A stretch of 64,000 bases of DNA from Klebsiella michiganensis. Lineage in GTDB: Bacteria; Pseudomonadota; Gammaproteobacteria; Enterobacterales; Enterobacteriaceae. Numbering within the stretch: the first letter of the stretch is position 1; each line of letters starts with the position of its first letter. The notes beneath the pieces were generated by a model. The model saw nothing but the letters and a program-made list of their open reading frames with translations. It had not been told where the DNA came from and did no database searches. The stretch is from NCBI GenBank assembly GCA_000963575.1, contig CP011077.1, positions 372,001 through 436,000 of the forward strand. Direction: 5' to 3'. Positions 42,644-49,995 of the stretch are shown piece by piece. A program made the translations under genes and the position numbers.

Positions 42644-43201
42644 TCAATCGGGCTTGTCGCCCAGGACATGCTGCTTCCACAGGTCGAATGCCTGCTCGGG
42701 CGGAAGCTCGGCGAGGATGACGATGGGCTGGGCCTGCCGGGCGCGCAGCGAAGCGAAGTACGCCTTGCGGTCGGCGATGGCCTTGAGCTTGATGCCCTTG
42801 ATGAACAGCAGTTTGCCGTCCTTGATGAACAGCACCTTGTTGCCGATGTCGCGGTTGAAAGCGGCTCGCACCTTGCGTTCCGCGTGCATGGCATCGGCCA
42901 GCTCATCGACCAGGAAGTCGAGCGTCATGTCGATGTAATGGGGGTCTTCACCCTCCTGGCCGAGATCGAGCGGCGCAGGCGGCAGTTCCTTGGCGAAGGC
43001 TTCGGCCTGAGCCAGCAGCGTCGTCTTGTTATTGAGCGCGCGGAGGAATGTCGAGCCGCCATGCCCGTCGTTGCGGGCCTCGGCGATGGGAGTGCCGTCG
43101 AACACGACGGTCGCGGTGAAGCACAGCGTTTCCTCGCTGGCGAAGTCGGCGACCTTGAGGTTCTTCAGCATGATGCGGTCTTGCTTGGTGATGGTGTCCA
43201 T
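42644..43201 (-). CDS. ICE hypothetical protein (185 aa)
   Basis: A 185-residue protein with an N-terminal beta-rich part (MLKNLKVADFASEETLCFTATVVFDGTPIAEARNDGHGGS) and a helical C-terminal part (LDFLVDELADAMHAERKVRAAFNRDIGNKVLFI). No family identified with confidence. The ATG at 43201 follows AGGAC. Confidence 0.7.
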   Translation of the reverse strand: MDTITKQDRIMLKNLKVADFASEETLCFTATVVFDGTPIAEARNDGHGGSTFLRALNNKTTLLAQAEAFAKELPPAPLDLGQEGEDPHYIDMTLDFLVDELADAMHAERKVRAAFNRDIGNKVLFIKDGKLLFIKGIKLKAIADRKAYFASLRARQAQPIVILAELPPEQAFDLWKQHVLGDKPD

Positions 43202-43279
43202 GGAAAGTCCTGAAATCGACCGGGTGGCGACATGCCCCTGACGGGACGTGGCGACCATCCCGTGGGTTAGAGAAAGGAG

Positions 43280-43400
43280 GCATCGATGCCCCGGTGGGCA
43301 GCGTTCGCCGGTGAGATGCCGAAGCGAACTGGCGGGTGGCGTGGGCGGAACCCACGGCAGCCTTGACACCCTGGCTGCGGGCTGCTGCCGATACATCGGC
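43280..43400 (-). promoter_or_regulatory. radC-motif-like structured RNA, copy 5
   Basis: Hairpins 43387-43392/43395-43400, 43357-43362/43373-43378 and CGTGGG/CCCACG (43340-43345/43351-43356). Helix GCATC (43280-43284)/GATGC (43315-43319) encloses hairpin 43288-43299; crossing helix GTTCGC (43303-43308)/GCGAAC (43324-43329). Confidence 0.7.
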
Positions 43401-43444
43401 AATGCAGGGACGAGAATGGCGCGGCGCGCAGGCTGCGTCGTCGA

Positions 43445-45052
43445 TCAATCCGAAGCGGTCGAGCCCGTCTTGTGCAGGCACTGCACCAGCCGGTTGCCCA
43501 GCCAAGCCATGCATGGGACGGCCATGGAGTTGCCGATCGCCTTGTAGCGCGGAGCGTCAGCGGCAGGCTTCCCGCGATACGGGATCAGCGTGTAGTCGTC
43601 GGGCATGCCCTGCAGCCGCTCGCACTCCATCGGCATCAGCCGCCGCACCCGCCATTGCGACCAGTCGCCGGGGCCGGGGTCGTTCCAGTCGTAGCGGAAA
43701 TGGGCCTCGAAGTCGGGGGCCAGCACATGGGGCTTGTCAGCACCGCCGCCGCTGGTACGCAGCGCGGCCGCTACGCTGCCGCCCAGCTCGGCGGCAAGAC
43801 CCTGCGGCCGTCCCCGGAGGGCAACGCAGGTCACCATGGGCACGCCGTAGCCCGGCTTGCCGTTGGACAGGACGGTGCAAGCTACCTGTCCATGGCCTGA
43901 CTCGAAGCGCACTTCGCCGCGGTTGTTCTGCGCGAAGGCGATGGCGGGTACGACGCCGGCGTTTGCATGACTGTTGCGATGCCCGCCGGCACGCAGCGTT
44001 GGCGTCAGGTCGATCGTGGCATCCGCGCCGCTGCCCTGGGCGGTGAAGGCGATGATCGGCACGCCCTTGCCGGTGCCGTCCTCGCTGCTGCCCTTGCCGT
44101 TGTTGGCGGTGTCGAGGGTATGGGCGATGCTGCCGGCGACGGACTGCACCATGAACGTCTCGGTGCGGATGTCGTGCTTGGGACCCGCGGCCATCAGGCA
44201 TGCCGCAACATCGACGGGGCCGGTGCCGCCGCTGAATCCGAACATCGTGGTGACCTTGCCGTAGGGCTGCGTCAGCCCGGCGAATCCTGCGTATCCGCCT
44301 GCTGCTGCAGCACCCGGTTCAGTAGCGCGGGCAGCTTCTTGCCACGGCGCGCGGCCCGCAGAAGAATCCCCGAGCAGGCCTGCGCGCTCAAAAAGTACTT
44401 CGGTGGGATCGAGACCATCTCCACCACTTGCCACAAGAAACACGCGCTTGCGGCGTTGGGCGACACCGAAATATTGAGCGTCGAGCACGCGCCAGGCGAT
44501 GCGGCGGCGGGGTCCAGACACACAACCAGCGTGCGCCCATTTTTCCCCTGGCGGCTGGAGCGCACGGCCTTCGCCGGCCAGTGCGCCCAGGAAATGTCCG
44601 AAGGCATTGCTGCGGTCGTTGAGGACGCCGGGGACGTTTTCCCAGACGAGCGTTGCCGGCGGGCGGCGGTCTTGGTGGCGGGTTTGGTCGATGGCATTTG
44701 CAAGCTCCACATAGGCAAGGGTCAAGGCGCCGCGCGGGTCATCCAGTCCCTGGCGGGCGCCGGCAACGCTGAACGACTGGCATGGCGTGCCGCCGACCAG
44801 GATGTCGGGCGCCGGCACGGTGCCGGCGCGCACCTGACGGGCGATCGCGGTCATGTCGCCCAGGTTGGGCACGTGGGGGTAACGGTGAGCGAGCACGGCG
44901 CTCGGGAACGGGTCGATCTCGGCGAACCACGCGGCTTCAAGGCCGAGGGGTTGCCAGGCGAGGCTCGCGGCCTCGATGCCGCTGCACACGCTGCCATACA
45001 GCAGTGGCGCGGCCTGGGGCGCACCGCGAAGGGTGCAAGGTTGCGGGTTCAT
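43445..45052 (-). CDS. C5-cytosine DNA methyltransferase
   Basis: A 535-residue enzyme with SAM motif I (LYGSVCSGIEAASLA, about residues 18-32), the catalytic loop GGTPCQSFSVAG with Cys91, the ENV motif at 138-140, and C-terminal motifs IX/X (RRLMPMECERLQGMPDDYTLIP, YKAIGNSMAVP). The long region between about 190 and 430 is the target-recognition domain. No restriction enzyme gene is adjacent, so it is probably a solitary methylase protecting the ICE on entry or marking its DNA. The ATG at 45052 has AGGAGAC upstream. Confidence 0.92.
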   Translation of the reverse strand: MNPQPCTLRGAPQAAPLLYGSVCSGIEAASLAWQPLGLEAAWFAEIDPFPSAVLAHRYPHVPNLGDMTAIARQVRAGTVPAPDILVGGTPCQSFSVAGARQGLDDPRGALTLAYVELANAIDQTRHQDRRPPATLVWENVPGVLNDRSNAFGHFLGALAGEGRALQPPGEKWAHAGCVSGPRRRIAWRVLDAQYFGVAQRRKRVFLVASGGDGLDPTEVLFERAGLLGDSSAGRAPWQEAARATEPGAAAAGGYAGFAGLTQPYGKVTTMFGFSGGTGPVDVAACLMAAGPKHDIRTETFMVQSVAGSIAHTLDTANNGKGSSEDGTGKGVPIIAFTAQGSGADATIDLTPTLRAGGHRNSHANAGVVPAIAFAQNNRGEVRFESGHGQVACTVLSNGKPGYGVPMVTCVALRGRPQGLAAELGGSVAAALRTSGGGADKPHVLAPDFEAHFRYDWNDPGPGDWSQWRVRRLMPMECERLQGMPDDYTLIPYRGKPAADAPRYKAIGNSMAVPCMAWLGNRLVQCLHKTGSTASD

Positions 45053-45569
45053 GTCGGGTCTCCTGTTCGTGTGGCCCGGGGCGGGCCGGGACGTTGATAG
45101 GCAGGAGAAAGGCGCCGAAGGCCTTGCGGCCTTCGGCTCGGGAGGAAAGAACCACCCGTGGGCTGGTGCAGGCCCGGTCGTCGCTAGAACCGTCTGCTCA
45201 TCAGCAATCACACCCGGCGCATGTCGTGGTTCGCGCCGGCATCGTCTGGCGCACATCCGCGCACAAAGGGAGCCCGTTTTTGCGCCGGCGGGCACCGGCA
45301 CCGAATACCGCTGACCACGAAGGGTCTCCGGGTGGCTCGCGCAGCCTGGCAAGCCATCGGGGGACCCTTCGCAGAGGCGGGAGAAATGCAGATCAGCAGA
45401 ACGCGGGAGGCGGTTCGCGGAGAAGCTACCTTCAGGTCCCGCGGCCGGGGATGACCAAGCGGGACGCGCACACGGACAAGAAGGCGTTGCGCGCTGGGCG
45501 TCCCGCAGGGCATGCGGGACACAGGCCGCGCCGCCGATGGCGGGCACGGCTCACGGGGAACGGGGTCGG
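45053..45569. other. non-coding, highly self-complementary region before the methyltransferase gene
   Basis: No credible gene on either strand. It holds a perfect 10-bp hairpin GCCGAAGGCC/GGCCTTCGGC (45114-45123, 45128-45137), arms GAAGGGTC/GACCCTTC (45319-45326, 45363-45370) and GCGGGACGC/GCGTCCCGC (45459-45467, 45498-45506). A GTTGATAGGC stretch near 45095 resembles the downstream flank of the radC-like RNA copies, so a diverged copy is possible. Confidence 0.5.
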
Positions 45570-47582
45570 TCAGGAGCCTTTGCGGCCGCCACTGCGCGGA
45601 CGCGAGGCACTACGCTTGGACGTGCCGGATTCGACCGGCAGAGTGCCTTTGCAGTCGGGGTAGCGGCTGCACGACCAGAACGGGCCGCTCTTGCCGGTGC
45701 GCTGGCGCGTGGGCGCGCCGCACTGCGGGCAAGCCGGCCCTTGGGGAACCTTGATGGACAGGGACGTGTTGCCGTACTGCGCGATCAACTGTGAGATCCA
45801 TGCAGCCTGCTTGCTGATGAATACGTCCAGCGTGAGCTGCCCAGCTTCGATCATGTCCAGCGCCTGTTCCCAGACGGCGGTTGTCCCTGGGTCGGCAATC
45901 GCTGTGGGTACCGCGTCGATCAGGGTGAAGGCCGCATCCGAGGCACGGATGGCGCGGCCCTTCTTCACGAGGTAGCCCCGCGTCAGCAGGCCACTGATGA
46001 TGTTGGCCCGCGTCGCTTCGGTTCCGATGCCGACCGTATCCTTGAGCTTCTGTTTCAGGCGCGGGTCCGAGACCAGTTTGGCGACGCCCTTCATGGACTT
46101 GACCAACTCGCCTTGCGTATAAGACCGAGGGGGCAGCGTCTTGAGCGCCTTCAGATCGACGTCGGCCACCTGACATGCCAGCCCCTCGCGCAGCGCGGGC
46201 AGTACCTGGCTGCGCGCCGCAGGGGCGCCATCCTCCTCAATTTGCGGTTCGGCCAGCACCAGGCGCCAACCCTTGACGACGACCTGCTTGCCGGTGGCCG
46301 CCAGCGTCTGCTGGCCGCAGGAGAGGTTCGCCACGGTGCGGTCGAACTCGTGGTGAGGAAGGAATTGCGCCAGGTAGTGCGCCCGGATCAGCCGATACAC
46401 TGCCAGTTCCTTCTCACTCATGGTCGAGAGGTTCGCCGGTTCGAGCGTCGGGATGATGCCGTGGTGCGCGGATACCTTTGCGTCGTTCCAGGCGCGTGAG
46501 CGTTGAGTGCGGTCGAGCTGGTCCATGATCGGTCGCAGCGACGGATCGGTCTTGACCAGGCTGTCGAGAACCGTTGGCACCTCGGCGAACATGCTTTCGG
46601 GCAGGTATCCCGAATCGGAGCGCGGGTACGTCGTGGCCTTGTGCGTCTCGTACAGGGCCTGAGCAATGTCCAAGGTCTCCTGCACATCCAGCCCAAGCTG
46701 CTTGGAACACACCTCCTGCAAGGTCCCCAGGTCGAACGGCAGCGGCGGGCCTTCCCGCACGCGCTCAGTTTCGACCGACACCACCTGGGCGCTGTCCGCG
46801 ACGCGGATCTGCTGCGCGGCGTGCTGCGCGATGGGCTGCTGCAGGCAGCGGCCGGCGTCGTCGGTGCATGCTTTCGGGGGAACCCATTGCGTGGTGAAAG
46901 TCTGGCCACCAGCGGACAGGGACACGTCGATGGCCCAGTACGGCACGGACACGAAGGCGGCGATCTCGCGGTCGCGGTCCACGACCAGTTTGAGCGTGGG
47001 GGTCTGGACGCGGCCGACCGACAGCACGCCGTCATAGCCGGCCTGTCGTCCCAGCACCGTGAACAAGCGGCTGAGGTTCATGCCGACGAGCCAGTCCGCC
47101 CGAGAGCGCGCCAGTGCCGAGTAGTACATCGGCAGGGTCTCGGCCGACGGCCGGAGCTTGCCGAGCGCGGCGCGGATGGACGCATCGTTGAGCGCCGACA
47201 GCCACAGCCGCTCGATGGGACCGCGGTAGCCGCACAGATCGATGATCTCGCGGGCGATCAACTCGCCTTCGCGGTCGGCATCAGTGGCGATGACAAGCTG
47301 GGTCGCCTTCGCCAGAAGCGCCTTGACGACCTTGAACTGCGTGGCGGTTTTCGGTTTGACCTCGACCCGCCAGTGCTGAGGAATGATGGGCAACTGCTCC
47401 AGCGACCAGCGCTTGAGCGCCGTGTCATAGACCTCGGGGGCTGCCGCTTCGACGAGATGGCCGATGCACCAGGTGACGGTGACGCCGGAACCGTTGAGGC
47501 AGCCTTCACCGCGCTGCGTGGCACCGAGAATCCGGCCAATGTCTTTGCCCTGGGAGGGCTTCTCGCACAAGAACAGCCGCAT
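45570..47582 (-). CDS. topB: DNA topoisomerase III, ICE type
   Basis: A 670-residue type IA topoisomerase. TOPRIM motif DADREGE at residues 101-107, catalytic Tyr319 in TTYPRSDSG, and a C-terminal zinc ribbon (CPQCGAPT ... CSRYPDCKGTL) followed by a basic Ser/Arg tail. It relaxes and decatenates DNA during ICE replication or transfer, and is a core gene of the SPI-7/PAGI-2 family. Start at 47582 as MRLFLCEKPSQ is the conserved beginning. A CAAACAA motif lies 68-85 nt upstream. Confidence 0.93.
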   Translation of the reverse strand: MRLFLCEKPSQGKDIGRILGATQRGEGCLNGSGVTVTWCIGHLVEAAAPEVYDTALKRWSLEQLPIIPQHWRVEVKPKTATQFKVVKALLAKATQLVIATDADREGELIAREIIDLCGYRGPIERLWLSALNDASIRAALGKLRPSAETLPMYYSALARSRADWLVGMNLSRLFTVLGRQAGYDGVLSVGRVQTPTLKLVVDRDREIAAFVSVPYWAIDVSLSAGGQTFTTQWVPPKACTDDAGRCLQQPIAQHAAQQIRVADSAQVVSVETERVREGPPLPFDLGTLQEVCSKQLGLDVQETLDIAQALYETHKATTYPRSDSGYLPESMFAEVPTVLDSLVKTDPSLRPIMDQLDRTQRSRAWNDAKVSAHHGIIPTLEPANLSTMSEKELAVYRLIRAHYLAQFLPHHEFDRTVANLSCGQQTLAATGKQVVVKGWRLVLAEPQIEEDGAPAARSQVLPALREGLACQVADVDLKALKTLPPRSYTQGELVKSMKGVAKLVSDPRLKQKLKDTVGIGTEATRANIISGLLTRGYLVKKGRAIRASDAAFTLIDAVPTAIADPGTTAVWEQALDMIEAGQLTLDVFISKQAAWISQLIAQYGNTSLSIKVPQGPACPQCGAPTRQRTGKSGPFWSCSRYPDCKGTLPVESGTSKRSASRPRSGGRKGS

Positions 47583-47649
47583 GTCCGTCCATCCCGATTC
47601 CCGTTGTTCATGGAGTTGCTGGAATCGAGGATGCCGAGCGCCGCCTGGG

Positions 47650-47667
47650 GCAGCAGCAAACAAGCCG
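47650..47667 (-). promoter_or_regulatory. CAAACAA motif before topB
   Basis: Plus strand GCAGCAGCAAACAAGCCGC; the first 14 bases equal those upstream of pilL. 68-85 nt before the topB start. Confidence 0.45.
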
Positions 47668-47780
47668 CATGCGGCGGCGACCGCTTTCACGGGATGGAAT
47701 CGCTTGTACGGGAGGCGCGCGTGGCCGCAGGTGTGCGGATCGGGAGCCGCGATTTGCGGGAGCGCGTGGAATTCAGTGGA

Positions 47781-47819
47781 CGCTGGTGGAGCTATCCCCT
47801 GGGGATAGCTCCACCAGCG
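47781..47819. promoter_or_regulatory. 39-bp perfect palindrome, GAGCTATCCCC family, site 1
   Basis: 19-bp arms CGCTGGTGGAGCTATCCCC and its exact complement around a single T. No U-tract on either side, so it is not a terminator; a dimeric protein operator is more likely. It lies between ssb (stop 47862) and topB. The core recurs at 49796 and 49928. Confidence 0.65.
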
Positions 47820-47861
47820 CATGGAGGGCGGCGAAGACGTGCCACCGCCCTCCAAGCTGGT

Positions 47862-48302
47862 TCACTTCCTGCGTTTGGATTCTTTCGGCGCAGCCGGTTC
47901 CTGCGCGGCCTGGGGCTTGGGCTCTGCCTCCTGCAGCTTTGGGCTGAGGGTCACGGATTCGATGCGGAACGGCAGGATGCCGACGCTGCGCGCATTGATC
48001 TGCCAGGTCTCGCGCGGCTGATCCTCGTTGTCCGTCCAGGGTTCGCGCTCCATGCGGCCGACGACCAGCACGCGCATGCCTTTCTGGTACAGGTCCTTCC
48101 AGTGCTCGGCGTCGCGGTGCCAGATTTCCACCGGCGCCCAGAAGCCGCCCCGATCCTCAAAGGTGCCATCCTTCTTGGGTACGGGGTTATCGAAATAGAC
48201 GTTCAGGCGCAGCAGGCGGCTGGGTTCGTCGTTGCCGTTGGGGAATTCGCGGTACTCCGGTGGCGAGCCGATGTTGCCTTCGCCGGAAAAATGCGTGCTC
48301 AT
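47862..48302 (-). CDS. ssb: single-stranded DNA-binding protein, ICE type
   Basis: A 146-residue OB-fold SSB: LLRLNVYFDNP, GFWAPVEIWHRDAEHWKDLYQKGMRVLVVGRMER, WQINARSVGILPFRIESVTL. The C-terminus is basic (ESKRRK) and lacks the acidic tip that recruits partner proteins in host SSB. It protects single-stranded ICE DNA during transfer and replication. ATG at 48302 gives the usual MSTHF beginning. Confidence 0.85.
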   Translation of the reverse strand: MSTHFSGEGNIGSPPEYREFPNGNDEPSRLLRLNVYFDNPVPKKDGTFEDRGGFWAPVEIWHRDAEHWKDLYQKGMRVLVVGRMEREPWTDNEDQPRETWQINARSVGILPFRIESVTLSPKLQEAEPKPQAAQEPAAPKESKRRK

Positions 48303-48373
48303 GGTGTGATCTCCGTGGTGGTTGAATACCCGTGCCTCGTCGGCGTCGGGAGCGTGCTGGATGCCCGGCGCAA

Positions 48374-48901
48374 TCATCGATCGCGCATTGCGGCGGGAAT
48401 GGGCGTGAGTCGGCGCAGGTAGGCGTCGTCCGCCTGGGCCGCCTTGCTGGCGCATTCCTGCGCCTGCCTGCCCAAGGTGTGCAGCAGGCTGATCTGCATG
48501 TTCAACGTGATGCGCTGCAGCTCGATCGCGTGCAGGTCGGCCAGCAGGTTGACGGGCGTGCTGGTGCTGGCGATCAGCTCCCGCCACAGCGCCACGCCCA
48601 TGGCCGACCTGTCGTGCCTGCGCCAGCGCAAGAAGACGGTTCCTGCGCCGGTGGTCTGTTGGGCCAGTTCGATGGACAGCAGGTGGAAGGGGTGCCCGCA
48701 TGCCTGCTCCAGCACCTGTCGCTGTGCCAGGGCAATCAACTCGTCGCGCATGGCGAAGCACTGGCTGGCCCAGGCCTCGAAGTCCCCTTTACCCTTAAAA
48801 GGCTTTAAAAGGCCTTTTAGAGAGGCTGCGTGTTCCAGCCGCATGAAGGCACCCTGTTGCAGGCCTCGGAAGTAGCGGGTCGGTTGGTTCGGATCGCTCA
48901 T
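48374..48901 (-). CDS. DUF3158 family protein
   Basis: A 175-residue soluble protein with RYFRGLQQGAFMRLEHAASLKGLLKPFKGKG and VFLRWRRHDRSAMGVALWRELI, as in DUF3158, always between PFL_4669 and ssb in this ICE family. Function unknown. Its start overlaps the PFL_4669 stop by 4 nt. Confidence 0.82.
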   Translation of the reverse strand: MSDPNQPTRYFRGLQQGAFMRLEHAASLKGLLKPFKGKGDFEAWASQCFAMRDELIALAQRQVLEQACGHPFHLLSIELAQQTTGAGTVFLRWRRHDRSAMGVALWRELIASTSTPVNLLADLHAIELQRITLNMQISLLHTLGRQAQECASKAAQADDAYLRRLTPIPAAMRDR

Positions 48902-49677
48902 GCCGGCTCGTCCTCGTCGGCTGCGGTTTCGGGCGGCTCTGCGGTGGTGGCTTCATCTCCGGGCGGAGGTGCTTCGGCAGGACCGTCGCTGCGCTGCTGC
49001 AGGCCACGGCGCACGATGGGCGGCGCAAACTTCGAGCGGCGAGTGCCTTCCAGCACGTCCTGCGGCAGTTCGCCGTACTTCTCCAGCGCGGCCCGCGCTG
49101 CGGCATTCTTCGACGCGAAATCATCGCGTGTGCAGCCCGAATAGCGGTACTGCTGGGCCAGCGAGAACAGGCTGCGCAGTGAATGTGCGCCCTCGTTGAG
49201 CCAGCGTTCCAAGGTGCTGCGGTCAATGAGCGCGGTGTGATGGGCGAGGATCAGCTTGCGGGCGATGTCGTCGTAGTCGGCCAGAAGATAGACCGCGGCA
49301 AAGCCGAGCTGCGCGTTGACGAAGAGCGGCAGCTTGACCGGCTGCACGTTGAGGTTTTCGCCCAGGCTAAGCGCTGGCGGCACGCTCGCCAGCGCCTGGT
49401 CCACCTGCTCGCGCAGCGATTGCAGCGTGGCCTTGGTGTGGTCGAGCTTTTCCTCGATGCGCAGCATCCAGAAGTCGCTGTACGGGTCGTCCTGCTCCGA
49501 GCCCCGCCGCATCTTGTTCATCTGAGCGATGTAGCCGTTCAGGCCGACGATGCCCGGTCGCCCCTCGGTGGCGGCGCGGCCGTGCCAGATGCGGGAAGCG
49601 TGGTGGGTGTGCAGGGTCAGCGACATCGCACTGCGCAGGGAGCCGAGATTCAGTTGCAGAGGTTCATTGGTTGCCAT
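48898..49677 (-). CDS. ICE protein, PFL_4669 family (TIGR03761-like)
   Basis: A 259-residue protein with MSLTLHTHHASRIWHGRAATEGRPGIVGLNGYIAQMNKMRRGSEQDDPYSDFWMLRIEEKL, which is distinctive for TIGR03761. The C-terminal tail is acidic and low-complexity. Function unknown but it is a core ICE gene linked to ssb and STY4528. Two GAGCTATCCCC palindromes precede it. Confidence 0.87.
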   Translation of the reverse strand: MATNEPLQLNLGSLRSAMSLTLHTHHASRIWHGRAATEGRPGIVGLNGYIAQMNKMRRGSEQDDPYSDFWMLRIEEKLDHTKATLQSLREQVDQALASVPPALSLGENLNVQPVKLPLFVNAQLGFAAVYLLADYDDIARKLILAHHTALIDRSTLERWLNEGAHSLRSLFSLAQQYRYSGCTRDDFASKNAAARAALEKYGELPQDVLEGTRRSKFAPPIVRRGLQQRSDGPAEAPPPGDEATTAEPPETAADEDEPA

Positions 49678-49795
49678 GGTGTCCGCTCGTTGTTGGAAAA
49701 GGAGCGGCCAGCTTCGGCAGGAAGCGGAAGGCAGTCAGTCAAGAATCCGAATCCCGGCCGGCCCCGGTTTAGGGCGTGGCGGTTGCATGCGGCAT

Positions 49796-49818
49796 GAGCT
49801 ATCCCCTGGGGATAGCTC
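49796..49818. promoter_or_regulatory. GAGCTATCCCC palindrome, site 2
   Basis: Perfect 11-bp arms GAGCTATCCCC/GGGGATAGCTC around T, 119 bp upstream of the PFL_4669 start. The surrounding stretch 49678-49995 has no gene. Confidence 0.65.
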
Positions 49819-49927
49819 CATGGAGCGCCAACGAACGCTGCACGCCGGGATCAGGGGGGACAACACCGATGCTGCGGCAGAGGGTCGATCCCAGGCCTGC
49901 GACAGCCTGGTGTTGTGCCCAGCAGCG

Positions 49928-49950
49928 GAACTATCCCCAGGGGATAGCTC
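49928..49950. promoter_or_regulatory. GAGCTATCCCC palindrome, site 3
   Basis: GAACTATCCCC/GGGGATAGCTC around A, one mismatch; 46 bp downstream of the STY4528 stop and 110 bp from site 2. No U-tract. Confidence 0.6.
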
Positions 49951-49995
49951 TACTGGCGGCCATGGACATCTACTTTCACCACCTTGCATGCCGAC

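Noticed and set aside
43280..43400. Intergenic repeats in 37-43 kb as a CRISPR array
   Set aside because: The copies are kilobases apart, not regularly spaced, and have different arm sequences; they are RNA structures.
48788..48828. TTAAAAGGC-type repeats near the start of the DUF3158 gene as a regulatory site
   Set aside because: They encode the Lys/Gly/Leu-rich stretch SLKGLLKPFKGKG in frame; codon content explains them.
49735..49989. 84-codon frame with repeated ELSPGDSS
   Set aside because: The repeated peptide is only the translation of the two GAGCTATCCCC palindromes; no start context.
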